A stretch of 64,000 nucleotides of DNA from an uncultured Lachnospiraceae bacterium (lineage in GTDB: Bacteria > Bacillota > Clostridia > Lachnospirales > Lachnospiraceae), in the NCBI GenBank assembly GCA_944383545.1, contig CALWPY010000002.1, forward strand, positions 186,001-250,000, in the 5' to 3' direction. A model generated the notes under the pieces. It was not told the DNA's origin. It searched no databases and saw only the letters and a list, made by a program, of their open reading frames with translations. The translations under genes and the position numbers were made by a program. This document shows positions 43,942-52,317 of this stretch, one piece after another (positions within the stretch are counted from its first letter, which is position 1; the number at the start of each line of letters is the position of its first letter).

Positions 43942-45265
43942 ACCCTTTTATAAGCTTATTTTTTTCAGGCTTTTCAGGAGAAACTTCATATGCAGATAAA
44001 ATCATACTCTCTGCCTCCTCTGCCTTTTCCTTATCATCTGCATAAAGGTAAGCCAAAATCTCATCTTTACCAATATAATCACCCAGTTTTTTAAGAAGCT
44101 CTATACCGACATAATGATTTATTTTATCTTCCTTCTTTTCCCTGCCTGCTCCTAAGATAAGTGATGCCTTTCCCACTTTTTCTGTATCGCAGTAAGAAAG
44201 ATACCCTGAATTATTATATTTAACGGGAATTTTATACGCAGCCGTTTTAAAAAGTGAAGTATTATAAATATATTCAGGATTTCCTCCCTGTGCTTTTGTC
44301 AGCTCAGCAAGTTTTTTAAGTGCCGCACCGCTTTTTATGACGCTTTTAACTGTTTCTGTTGCTTTAGTTCTTCTTTCCTCATCCGAGTGACAGTCCTCAA
44401 AATATTCTTCCCTGTCTGATACAAGGAGCATATTTGCAGCAAGCATAATACACACTTCAGTTAATCTTTCTTCACCATTCCCATTCAACACCTCTATCGC
44501 CTCAATAACCTCAAGTGAGTTTCCTACCATTCTTCCGAGCGGCTCATTCATATCAGTTATCAGTGCAACGGTACGCTTTCCTGCTGAATTACCTATTTTC
44601 GTCATGGTTTTTGCAAGTTTTAATGCGGAATCTGTATCGTGCATAAATGCACCGTTACCGCACTTTACATCGAGAACTATTGCGTCCGCACCCGATGCCA
44701 GCTTTTTACTCATAATACTTGAGGCAATCAATGAATAATTATCCACGGTAGCCGTAACATCGCGAAGTGCATATATTTTTTTATCCGCAGGACATATGTT
44801 TTTCGTCTGTCCTGCTATGGCAATATTAATTTTATTTATATTGTTAATAAACTGCTCCTCTGGAATATCGGTACGAAATCCTTCTATACTTTCCAGCTTG
44901 TCTATTGTGCCCCCGGTATGCCCGAGCCCTCTTCCGCTCATTTTGGCAACAGGAATTCCAAGTGCAGAAACAACAGGTGCAACCACAAGCGTGGTTTTAT
45001 CTCCAACTCCTCCCGTAGAATGTTTATCCACCTTTATACCATGAATCCGTGACAAATCCATCATATCCCCGCTTTGCGCCATTTCTTTTGTAAGGCACAC
45101 GGTTTCTTCCTTGTCCATTCCACGAAACCACACTGCCATAAGAAAAGCCGACATCTGATAGTCAGGAACAGTTCCGTCTGTATAGCCTTTTACTAAATAT
45201 TTTATTTCTTCTTTACTAAGCTTTTCTCCATTCCTTTTCTTTGTAATAATATCAACTATATGCAT
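43931..45265 (-). CDS. pdp: Pyrimidine-nucleoside phosphorylase
   Basis: The 444-residue enzyme matches the thymidine/pyrimidine nucleoside phosphorylase family: MHIVDIITKKRNGEKLSKEE, VDKHSTGGVGDKTTL (phosphate loop), KMSGRGLGHTGGTIDKLES, and the C-terminal PYNP domain. It splits uridine, thymidine or deoxyuridine to base and pentose-1-phosphate, which DeoB next isomerises. The ATG at 45265 is five bases after GGGGG; a GTG four codons earlier overlaps that site. It lies 18 bases after deoB. Confidence 0.93.
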   Translation of the reverse strand: MHIVDIITKKRNGEKLSKEEIKYLVKGYTDGTVPDYQMSAFLMAVWFRGMDKEETVCLTKEMAQSGDMMDLSRIHGIKVDKHSTGGVGDKTTLVVAPVVSALGIPVAKMSGRGLGHTGGTIDKLESIEGFRTDIPEEQFINNINKINIAIAGQTKNICPADKKIYALRDVTATVDNYSLIASSIMSKKLASGADAIVLDVKCGNGAFMHDTDSALKLAKTMTKIGNSAGKRTVALITDMNEPLGRMVGNSLEVIEAIEVLNGNGEERLTEVCIMLAANMLLVSDREEYFEDCHSDEERRTKATETVKSVIKSGAALKKLAELTKAQGGNPEYIYNTSLFKTAAYKIPVKYNNSGYLSYCDTEKVGKASLILGAGREKKEDKINHYVGIELLKKLGDYIGKDEILAYLYADDKEKAEEAESMILSAYEVSPEKPEKNKLIKGFVC

Positions 45266-45283
45266 ATAATCCCCCACATTTCA

Positions 45284-46453
45284 CTATAAAAAACTCTCTC
45301 CGATTTTTAAGCTCTTCACACCAAATAATTTTGCTATTGATGCCCCTATATCCGCAAAGCTTTCCCTTGTTCCTATATTCCTGCATGACTCTATTGACTG
45401 TAAGGAGGGGGCCTTGCCGTATACTAATATCGGGATATATTCTCTGGTATGGTCAGTCCCTTTAAATGTCGGGTCACATCCGTGGTCTGCATTAATTATT
45501 AAAATATCATCATCCTGCATTGCGGAAATTATTTCGGGAAGTCTTGCATCAAAATCCTCCAGACCTTTTGCATATCCTTCAGGATTTCTTCTGTGGCCCC
45601 ATGTAGAATCAAATTCCACTAAATTTGTAAATATAAGACCATGCTCAATTTCCTTCATACATTCAAGCGTCTTATCAACCCCGTCCATATTGTCTTTTGT
45701 GTGGATGTCTCTTGTAACTCCCTTTCCTGCAAATACATCTGATATCTTTCCTATTGCACAGACCTCTATTCCCGCCTCTTTAAGATAAACCAGAAGATTT
45801 TCACTGTCAGGCTCAACTGAGAAGTCACGTCTTTCAGGAGTCCTCACATATTCCTCGTTTTTTTTCGTAAAAGGTCTGGCAATAACTCTTGCCACACTTC
45901 TGTCACCTGTAAGAATTTCTCTCGCCGTTTTACACATTTCATAGAGTTTTTCAAGACCCGTAACTTCTTTTGATGCTGCAATCTGAAAAACGGAATCCGC
46001 CGATGTATAGATAATAGGATAACCGGTTTTATAATGCTCATCTCCAAGTTCCTTTATGATTTCCGTTCCCGAAGCGACCTTGTTTCCAAGCACTCCTCCG
46101 CATCCGGTCTTTTCTATAAATTCATTTATTATATCCTCCGGAAATCCGTCGGGATAAACCCTGAATGCTTCTTCCGTATATATTCCTGCCATCTCCCAAT
46201 GACCTGTCACGGTATCCTTTCCATTTGAGAGTTCTTTTGCCCTTCCGTACATCCCCTCCGGTTTCTCCACAGGATAAGTGTTATTTATTCCATCTATATT
46301 ACCAAGGCCAAGTTTTCTCATATTAGGTATTTTCATGTCAGGATATCTTAAGAACAGATGCCCCAGAGTATCAGCACCCTTATCGCCAAAGGCTTCTGCA
46401 TCCGGAAGCTCGCCCATTCCTACACTGTCAAGAATAATCCATATAACTCTCAT
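45284..46453 (-). CDS. deoB: Phosphopentomutase
   Basis: The 389-residue enzyme of the alkaline-phosphatase superfamily opens MRVIWIILDSVGMGELPDA, with the metal Asp and catalytic-loop KDTVTGHWEMAG (phospho-Thr). The C-terminal metal motifs are NADHGCDPTFKGTDHTREYI. It interconverts ribose-1- and -5-phosphate. The ATG is preceded by AGGAGG at six bases; the frame is open 17 more codons upstream without a site. It forms a nucleoside-salvage operon with pdp. Confidence 0.96.
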   Translation of the reverse strand: MRVIWIILDSVGMGELPDAEAFGDKGADTLGHLFLRYPDMKIPNMRKLGLGNIDGINNTYPVEKPEGMYGRAKELSNGKDTVTGHWEMAGIYTEEAFRVYPDGFPEDIINEFIEKTGCGGVLGNKVASGTEIIKELGDEHYKTGYPIIYTSADSVFQIAASKEVTGLEKLYEMCKTAREILTGDRSVARVIARPFTKKNEEYVRTPERRDFSVEPDSENLLVYLKEAGIEVCAIGKISDVFAGKGVTRDIHTKDNMDGVDKTLECMKEIEHGLIFTNLVEFDSTWGHRRNPEGYAKGLEDFDARLPEIISAMQDDDILIINADHGCDPTFKGTDHTREYIPILVYGKAPSLQSIESCRNIGTRESFADIGASIAKLFGVKSLKIGESFL

Positions 46454-46522
46454 AGTGCACCTCCTAAAAATTTTCTTAGATATAATACCTGTCATTCTTC
46501 CCAATAATCGGACGCTTCAACG

Positions 46523-46777
46523 CTATACTCCTAATTCTTTCTCAAGTTCATCTGCTGATATTGTTCCCTCTTCACGGATGGATTTTTCCGCTTCATTCAG
46601 TTTGCTCATCAGTTGATAAAATGACTTCTGTCTGTCAAGCTCATCCAGTTCTTTCATATCTATTATTGCACACTGTCCATGCCCATTACGAGTAAGATAA
46701 ACTCTATTGCCATATGAGACCTCGTTAATGACTGCTGTATAATTTCTTAAATCCGAAATAGGTTTAATATTTGGCAT
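46523..46777 (-). CDS. Phd/YefM family antitoxin, no partner toxin
   Basis: The 84-residue protein begins MPNIKPISDLRNYTAVINEV and YGNRVYLTRNGHGQCAIIDM, the Phd/YefM DNA-binding fold. A helical tail that would bind the toxin follows (residues 50-84). No RelE/ParE-like gene follows: only 69 bases separate its stop from the deoB start. It has a strong promoter and a palindrome upstream, so it may still autoregulate and perhaps drive deoB-pdp. It could be a relic or an antitoxin acting in trans. Confidence 0.82.
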   Translation of the reverse strand: MPNIKPISDLRNYTAVINEVSYGNRVYLTRNGHGQCAIIDMKELDELDRQKSFYQLMSKLNEAEKSIREEGTISADELEKELGV

Positions 46778-46831
46778 ATTTATCTCTCCTTTTTAATAAA
46801 TCTGATTTATTCATATTTTCATATTGATTAT

Positions 46832-46860
46832 ATTATACGCATATTAAGCAAATTAATCAA
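46832..46860 (-). promoter_or_regulatory. Promoter of the antitoxin gene
   Basis: The minus strand has TTGATT, a 17-base spacer and TATAAT, 55 bases before the ATG. Confidence 0.7.
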
Positions 46861-46863
46861 CAT

Positions 46864-46877
46864 ATTTACATGTAAAT
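46864..46877. promoter_or_regulatory. Palindrome upstream of the antitoxin promoter
   Basis: ATTTACATGTAAAT is a perfect 14-bp palindrome three bases upstream of the -35 box. Phd/YefM antitoxins bind short palindromes near their promoters, so it is a candidate operator. Confidence 0.4.
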
Positions 46878-46908
46878 TTACAGCTCTGCTTATTTAAACA
46901 GAAACCAG

Positions 46909-47778
46909 TCATCCAACTATAGCCATGGCTACGGTACCTGCTGTAAGTAATATGAGACCAACCAATGCCTTACCTTTCAGTTTTTCTCCAAAGACAAAGT
47001 AAGAAAATATTACTGTTACCAAAACACTCAACTTATCTATTGGAGTTACCACGCTGGCAGGTCCCTCCTGAAGTGCTCTGTAGTAACAGAGCCATGAAGC
47101 CCCGGTAGCAATTCCCGAAAGACAGATAAATATTAATTCCTTTTTATCGATATTCTTTATTTCATGCTGTTTTCCGGTTATAAATACCATTCCCCATGCC
47201 ATGATAAGTACTACAACTGTACGAATGGCAGTTCCCAGGTTTGACTCTACTCCTGAAATTCCTATTTTCCCGAGAATCGCAGTTAAACTTGCAAATATTG
47301 CGGAAGCCACAGCATAAAACATCCAGCCGAAACGACTGTTTTTTTCATGCTCCTTTACATCACTTTTTTCTATCATAAGAAATATCCCTGCAGTAATCAT
47401 AAGCACAGCAGCCAATTTTGAAAGGCTTATACCTTCTTTTAAAAAAATCAGCGCCAGAATAATTGTGAGTACAGTGCTTGACTTATCAATCGGAACGACT
47501 TTATTTATATCTCCTGTCTGAAGTGCACGGAAATAACAGAGCCACGACGCTCCGGTAGCAGCTCCCGAAAGAATAAGAAATATCATCGTTTCTCTGCTGA
47601 TTGAAGAAATCTGCCGTACAGAGCCCGTAAAACAAACAATCCCCCAGGAAAACAACAAAACCACCATTGTCCTTATAGCTGTAGCCACGGTAGAATTTGT
47701 CTTTCTTATTCCGCATTTAGCAAGAATAGAAGTTATTCCTGCAAAAAATGCAGAGCCCGCTGCATAAAGAATCCACAT
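46909..47778 (-). CDS. DMT-superfamily (EamA) permease
   Basis: The 289-residue protein has ten membrane helices in two EamA repeats. The halves are visibly alike: SILAKCGIRKTNSTVATAIR matches AILGKIGISGVESNLGTAIR, and GAATGASWLCYFRALQTGDI matches GIATGASWLCYYRALQEGPA. The substrate is unknown; family members move amino acids, nucleotides or sugars. The ATG at 47778 was chosen, as GAAGG lies seven bases upstream; the frame is open 25 more codons. Copy 2 of the dispersed repeat starts 43 bases upstream. Confidence 0.88.
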   Translation of the reverse strand: MWILYAAGSAFFAGITSILAKCGIRKTNSTVATAIRTMVVLLFSWGIVCFTGSVRQISSISRETMIFLILSGAATGASWLCYFRALQTGDINKVVPIDKSSTVLTIILALIFLKEGISLSKLAAVLMITAGIFLMIEKSDVKEHEKNSRFGWMFYAVASAIFASLTAILGKIGISGVESNLGTAIRTVVVLIMAWGMVFITGKQHEIKNIDKKELIFICLSGIATGASWLCYYRALQEGPASVVTPIDKLSVLVTVIFSYFVFGEKLKGKALVGLILLTAGTVAMAIVG

Positions 47779-47820
47779 ATCCATTCCTTCTTTCCGTATC
47801 TTTTTATTCTGCTTATTGAT

Positions 47821-47990
47821 ATCACCAATCCGAAGGATTGATGATGCACGCACAGCGCCATCGCGGAGCGATTTTCATGCGCTGTGCTCATTATATCATG
47901 ATTTCGCTCCGCTTCATCATGATTCGCGCACATTCGCCAAATGTCTGCTTCGCAGCCGCTTGGCTCATTGTGTTCGCGTACATTATATCA
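47821..47990 (-). repeat. Dispersed hairpin repeat, copy 2, upstream of the DMT gene
   Basis: Bases 47821-47898 match copy 1 at 76 of 78 positions, with the same stems and an ATTATATCA end (47890-47898). A second, different module of about 90 bases follows, with two ATCATGAT palindromes (47896-47923 region), and ends in another ATTATATCA (47982-47990). Each ATTATATCA is TGATATAAT on the minus strand, an extended -10 motif facing the DMT gene. Confidence 0.82.
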
Positions 47991-48436
47991 TAACTCAAAC
48001 ATCATACATTTTCCACAACGATAAAAACATATCTTATGGTCATTCATTACTTAATAATATAACGAAAAAAATAATAGCAGGCACATAAATGACCTGCTAC
48101 TTTGCTTTGTCTCTCAAGACACCAGCATAATTCCCCTTTTAAATTGACATAATAACCTGCAACGTGTAATATGTATTTCTCACGTCAATATAATTGATAC
48201 TTCCACATATTTCATCATCCATACAACATAAACACAGTGTGTTTATCTTTTAATTCTCCCACAGTAAAACAAACATTCATGTCACCGTACAAATGCTGTA
48301 AGCATAAATAATATGTTATATAAAATAAACCCTCATAACATATATCAATTATTTAATTAATTACATCAGACATATCTTAACACCTTTAAGATAAAAGTTA
48401 ATATATTTTGCCTAAATAATGATTTAAAATGATTAA
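47991..48436. other. Long non-coding gap
   Basis: This 446-base AT-rich stretch has no convincing gene. It holds an imperfect hairpin AGCAGG / CCTGCT near 48075, a perfect palindrome ATAAACACAGTGTGTTTAT (48228-48246), and inverted TATGTTAT / ATAACATA near 48310-48340. No clear promoter or known RNA fold is recognised. Confidence 0.5.
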
Positions 48437-49156
48437 TTACAGGTTTTCACCTAAATAAACGGACAACGCCTCTATAAAACTGCTCTTTTTATTCTGGCTC
48501 ACAAGAATTGCTTCGCCTGTACGAAGTATTACTTCTCCGCCTTTCACTTCTTTAACATAAAAGAGATTTACTATATATCCCGAATGGCATCTGAAGAATT
48601 TTTCAGGGTCTAAGATTTCTTCCAGCTCTTTCATTTTTTTGTAGCATAAAATTTCTCCGCCTCCGGTATGTATACGCAGTTTTCTTTCATAAGTTTCAAT
48701 ATATCTTATTTCCCTGGCATATATTTTAAAGAGTCCGTTATCATTTTTTACCATAATATATTTTTCTTCGGTTTCCTCAAGCTTAGAAATTGCCTTGGAA
48801 ATTGTTTCAGCAAACTTAACGTAATTTACCGGCTTTATAATATAATTAAATATATCCAGACTGTAGCCTTCAAGCATAAAGCTGTCCTTAGATGTAATAA
48901 AGAGAATTATAACCTTATTATCTCTTTTTCTTATATACTCTGCTACCTCTATACCGTTTGTAACAGGCATCATTATATCCAGAAGCACTATATCATACTG
49001 ACATTTGTAGCCTTTCATAAATGCTATTCCGTCATCAAATTTTTTTATTTCAAACTTTTCTCCCTTTTCCCTTTCATATTTCCTAAGACCGAGTTCAAGG
49101 TTTGTCGCAGACAAAGCCTCATCATCGCATATTGCTACCCTGATACTCCTCTTCAT
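48437..49156 (-). CDS. LytTR-type response regulator
   Basis: The 239-residue protein has a receiver (VAICDDEALSATNLELGL, phosphoacceptor in IVLLDIMMPVTNG, Lys in YIIKPVNYVK) and a C-terminal LytTR DNA-binding domain (EIRYIETYERKLRIHTGGGE ... FFRCHSGYIVNLFYVKEVK). No kinase gene is adjacent. The ATG was set nine bases after AAGGTGG; the open frame extends 20 codons upstream into the aminopeptidase end. Target genes are unknown; LytTR regulators often control bacteriocin, competence or surface genes. Confidence 0.9.
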   Translation of the reverse strand: MKRSIRVAICDDEALSATNLELGLRKYEREKGEKFEIKKFDDGIAFMKGYKCQYDIVLLDIMMPVTNGIEVAEYIRKRDNKVIILFITSKDSFMLEGYSLDIFNYIIKPVNYVKFAETISKAISKLEETEEKYIMVKNDNGLFKIYAREIRYIETYERKLRIHTGGGEILCYKKMKELEEILDPEKFFRCHSGYIVNLFYVKEVKGGEVILRTGEAILVSQNKKSSFIEALSVYLGENL

Positions 49157-49212
49157 ACCAATACACCACCTTAGTTTCCAAAATAAAAGATACAGTTTTA
49201 TTCTTTTACTCC

Positions 49213-51261
49213 TCAATTATCAAATACTTCATTTAAAGGCTCAGTACCTTTAAGCACAAATCTTCCGTTTATTATTACCGGTATCTCATTTCCATTCCCG
49301 TCTACGGCACAGATTTCTCCTATTTCATCATATGGAATGGTTATATCCGTATGACAGTTGAAATATGCCTTGGACATATCCTCATGCCTTAAAACAGAAC
49401 ATTCATTTTCCTTTGCCACTATCTCTTTACCGTCAGGATTAAAAATCACATTATCCTCACTGTGACTGTAGCATGTGTCTCCCACCGCAAAATGGGGACC
49501 TGTTTTTTCAACAATAAGAATAGGAAGCTTATATAATATATCGTATTTATTCGCCATTACATAAGCCGTCGTATTTGTTCCGATTGCAAACTCACCAATA
49601 GGAAGAGTCTGTCTGTTATATAAAAGATTTTCTTTTATATATTTTTTATTTTCTTCTTCACTGTCAAAATTCGAGCATGTATAATCACTTATCATGCCGT
49701 CCTTAAATGTGATTTTTAAATCCACATATTTCAGTCCGTTAAGATAAACCTCACTCACGTTAAGAGTTCCATTAGTTCCCTTAAGTACAGGTGAAGTAAA
49801 CACTTCTCCCACAGGTATATTTACATCTGCCACACAGTTTTCAAACTTGGTCTCCTTTTCAGGATTTTTAAGTTCATGAAGCATCACTGTCACATCTGTT
49901 ACATTATTGCTGCGACCCTTTACCAGAACTTTCTCCGATTTGTCCAGAACGTCTATTATGCTCTGCTGAATATTTGTGTAAAGAGCATTATCCAGATTAT
50001 TTACCTTAACTGTTTCATTAAATATTTCCTCAAATTTTTCTCCTATTTCAGGAATCGGATAAGCAATAATTGTAAAGCTGTATTTATCACCCGGAATATA
50101 TTTATTTACAAGCTGTGACATCTTTGTCTGAAGCTCTACTGAAAGTTCCTGCTGTTTTTCAGTGTAGCTTAAGGCATCCTGCTTAATTTCAGGATTAAAC
50201 GGATTTTCACCAAAAACTTCTATAACGGCAGGTCCTGCATAAACTGCGGCAAGTTCTTTTAGTTCCTCATATGTTGATTCTGCAACCTCAAGCTTTCTTT
50301 CCGCAAATGCCCTGTCCAGAAAAAGAGTATCGTCCATCCTGTGGTCATAATCATACTGCTTGTTTGCTGAAGTTCCGGTATATCCCTGCCTTTGTGTCAT
50401 CCTTCTGTTAATTCTGCTTACAGGATATCTTGTCAGTATTGCTTCAAGTCCCATTTCCCTGAACTGCCTTATTGCTGCCCTTACAATCCTTTCCTGTCCA
50501 ATAGCATATCTGATGCACACTGTTTTCTTTGGAGACATATCTATGCGCATGGTAACAAAGCCTCTCTTAAATCCTTCCGTATAGGTCGAGGCAATTTTAT
50601 CTATTTCTTCCTCCGAAAATTTATTAAGAAATTCAGCAAGCTTAGTTTCATTCTCTGAGATATACTCGCCATATCTGTAAAGATATCTCAAATCTGAAAG
50701 GTCGCTGTCCATTACAATTCTTTTTGCAAAATCAAATGACGGGTCTAAGGTTTCTTTTATCCTGTATGCGACTGTCACATCAGCATAATCATATTCATGG
50801 TAATAAATTGCTTCTTTAATATATTTAATAAGGGGCCTTTCTTCATCTATGAATTTATCGTATATCTGGATAAATAATTCCATGATTATAACAATATCCG
50901 TCAGTCTCTTCTCAAATACATATACTGAAAGAGCTCTTATTTCGGAATATAAGAATGAAAGCACCTGACCGTATATTCCAAGTTTATTTACTGCATATTC
51001 GGGGTTTGCATAGCTTACACTGTAATTATCTTCCAATATGTCAGCATATATAGAATAATTTAAACTTTTAAGGCTATCAAGCGGAAATTCACTACAAATT
51101 TTATCCATATCCCCGTAATATTCACACATCATGGTTAAAAATCCCGCCGTTTTTTGAAAATAGTCCTTATATTCATCTGCCGTTTCCGGCTCACATTTAA
51201 TTTCTTTTATTCTTTCTAAAGCAAGCTCATATCTTTCTTCTAAATTCTCCATTTTATGCAA
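49213..51261 (-). CDS. M29-family metallo-aminopeptidase
   Basis: The C-terminal half of this 682-residue protein has the M29 dinuclear metal-site ligands: Glu in VGEVFTSPV, Glu in LPIGEFAIGTN, and His-Tyr-His-Asp in GPHFAVGDTCYSHSEDN. M29 enzymes remove N-terminal residues from peptides in the cytoplasm. The protein is longer than the roughly 410-residue classical members; the first 230 residues are a helical extension seen in Lachnospiraceae. The start is a TTG six bases after GAAGGG; an ATG three codons later is possible but has 15-base spacing. It lies 21 bases after the HD gene. Confidence 0.85.
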   Translation of the reverse strand: MHKMENLEERYELALERIKEIKCEPETADEYKDYFQKTAGFLTMMCEYYGDMDKICSEFPLDSLKSLNYSIYADILEDNYSVSYANPEYAVNKLGIYGQVLSFLYSEIRALSVYVFEKRLTDIVIIMELFIQIYDKFIDEERPLIKYIKEAIYYHEYDYADVTVAYRIKETLDPSFDFAKRIVMDSDLSDLRYLYRYGEYISENETKLAEFLNKFSEEEIDKIASTYTEGFKRGFVTMRIDMSPKKTVCIRYAIGQERIVRAAIRQFREMGLEAILTRYPVSRINRRMTQRQGYTGTSANKQYDYDHRMDDTLFLDRAFAERKLEVAESTYEELKELAAVYAGPAVIEVFGENPFNPEIKQDALSYTEKQQELSVELQTKMSQLVNKYIPGDKYSFTIIAYPIPEIGEKFEEIFNETVKVNNLDNALYTNIQQSIIDVLDKSEKVLVKGRSNNVTDVTVMLHELKNPEKETKFENCVADVNIPVGEVFTSPVLKGTNGTLNVSEVYLNGLKYVDLKITFKDGMISDYTCSNFDSEEENKKYIKENLLYNRQTLPIGEFAIGTNTTAYVMANKYDILYKLPILIVEKTGPHFAVGDTCYSHSEDNVIFNPDGKEIVAKENECSVLRHEDMSKAYFNCHTDITIPYDEIGEICAVDGNGNEIPVIINGRFVLKGTEPLNEVFDN

Positions 51262-51282
51262 AAATTTCCCTTCTAAAAATCA

Positions 51283-51879
51283 TTATTTTTCAATATTTCC
51301 CTTATCTATATTTTCCTCAAACAGCGCCTTCACATATTCCCAGATTTTTTGAGAGCCTCTGTGAGTATATTCGTTTCTTTTAAATACCTGCTCTGCTTTT
51401 ACATTATGCTCACGCCATGCCTTTCCGTCCGTCAGGTCATTTAACATGACGGGCTGTGTCCTGTCAAGTGTATGGGCAAACTGTGCTTCAGGAGTCTCAT
51501 CAGCTTCAAATTCATCCCAAAGCTCCCTATAATATTTTGCCTGGTCTTCCGGCAAAATATTAAATATTCTTTCTGCTGCCGCAAGCTCTCTTTCCCGTTT
51601 GGTTAAATTCCCTTCATTATCATATGCATAGGTATCGCCTGCATCTATCTCAACCAGGTCATGTATAAGCACCATTTCCATGGTCCTGAGCTTATCAATC
51701 GGTCGTTCTGAATATTCCGAAAGTACGGACACCATGAGCGCAAGTGAAAATGCATGTTCTGCGTCAGTTTCTTTACGTGATGCATCATTTATATATGTCT
51801 GTCTTGTAATATTTTTTTCTTTGTCTGCTTCAAGTATAAAATCCATTTGTTTTTTTAATCTATCGTCAGGCTGGTACAT
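51283..51879 (-). CDS. HD-domain hydrolase, YfbR/5'-nucleotidase-like
   Basis: The 198-residue protein has HD-domain metal ligands in TDAEHAFSLALM, VLIHDLVEIDAGD and HTLDRTQPVMLNDL, close to the YfbR group of HD phosphohydrolases that dephosphorylate deoxynucleoside monophosphates. GGAGGAAAATT precedes the ATG. It is probably first of an HD-aminopeptidase operon. The substrate is inferred from family only. Confidence 0.85.
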   Translation of the reverse strand: MYQPDDRLKKQMDFILEADKEKNITRQTYINDASRKETDAEHAFSLALMVSVLSEYSERPIDKLRTMEMVLIHDLVEIDAGDTYAYDNEGNLTKRERELAAAERIFNILPEDQAKYYRELWDEFEADETPEAQFAHTLDRTQPVMLNDLTDGKAWREHNVKAEQVFKRNEYTHRGSQKIWEYVKALFEENIDKGNIEK

Positions 51880-51936
51880 AATTTTCCTCCACTTTTTGTT
51901 TCAAACAGAATTTTCATAAACTGTATTATAAAAATG

Positions 51937-51975
51937 CAAAAAAACACATAAACACCCACATGGCTGTAAATGTGT
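51937..51975 (-). terminator. Terminator at the end of the pyr operon
   Basis: An imperfect stem (ACACAT...AC with GT...ATGTGT) followed on the minus strand by TTTTTTT, 15 bases after the DUF6142 stop. Confidence 0.55.
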
Positions 51976-51989
51976 CCTTATTTAATGAT

Positions 51990-52316
51990 TTATGTAAATT
52001 TTCCCACAAAGAATATAAACAAAGTAAGTATAAGTCCTATAGCGGACACAAGTATAGCCACTCGCTTGCTGTTTACTCCACCCTCTACCTGCTTTGTTCC
52101 GAAATATCCAAACAAAAGTCCGGTTATGGACATAATAAGAGATGCGGCAGGAAGCACGCCAATTATTGCTCCTGCATTTCCCTTAGTAGCTATTCCCCAA
52201 ATCACAGCTATAATTATACAAATAATTGAAAGGATTCCAAATACAAATGAAATTATGGTATCGGTAGCCAGAATATCATCTGCAAAATTATATCCTTTTT
52301 TTCTGAAAATACTCAT
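51990..52316 (-). CDS. DUF6142-like small membrane protein
   Basis: The 108-residue protein begins MSIFRKKGYNFADDI, followed by three membrane helices (SFVFGILSIICIIIAVIWG, IGVLPAASLIMSITGLLFGY and VAILVSAIGLILTLFIFFVG). It resembles the clostridial DUF6142 family; function is unknown. Its ATG starts one base after the pyrD stop, so it is translated with the pyr operon although no role in pyrimidine synthesis is known. Confidence 0.7.
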   Translation of the reverse strand: MSIFRKKGYNFADDILATDTIISFVFGILSIICIIIAVIWGIATKGNAGAIIGVLPAASLIMSITGLLFGYFGTKQVEGGVNSKRVAILVSAIGLILTLFIFFVGKFT

Positions 52317-52317
52317 A

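Noticed and set aside
46454..46522. Toxin remnant after the Phd/YefM gene
   Set aside because: The 69 bases encode only short frames (for example LKRPIIGKNDRYYI) without a toxin motif.
47816..48088. Plus-strand frame beginning MISPIRRIDDARTAPSRS, and a frame with the same peptide at 33844-33992
   Set aside because: Both frames are read through the dispersed hairpin repeat; they share the peptide only because the DNA repeat is shared, and lack ribosome sites.
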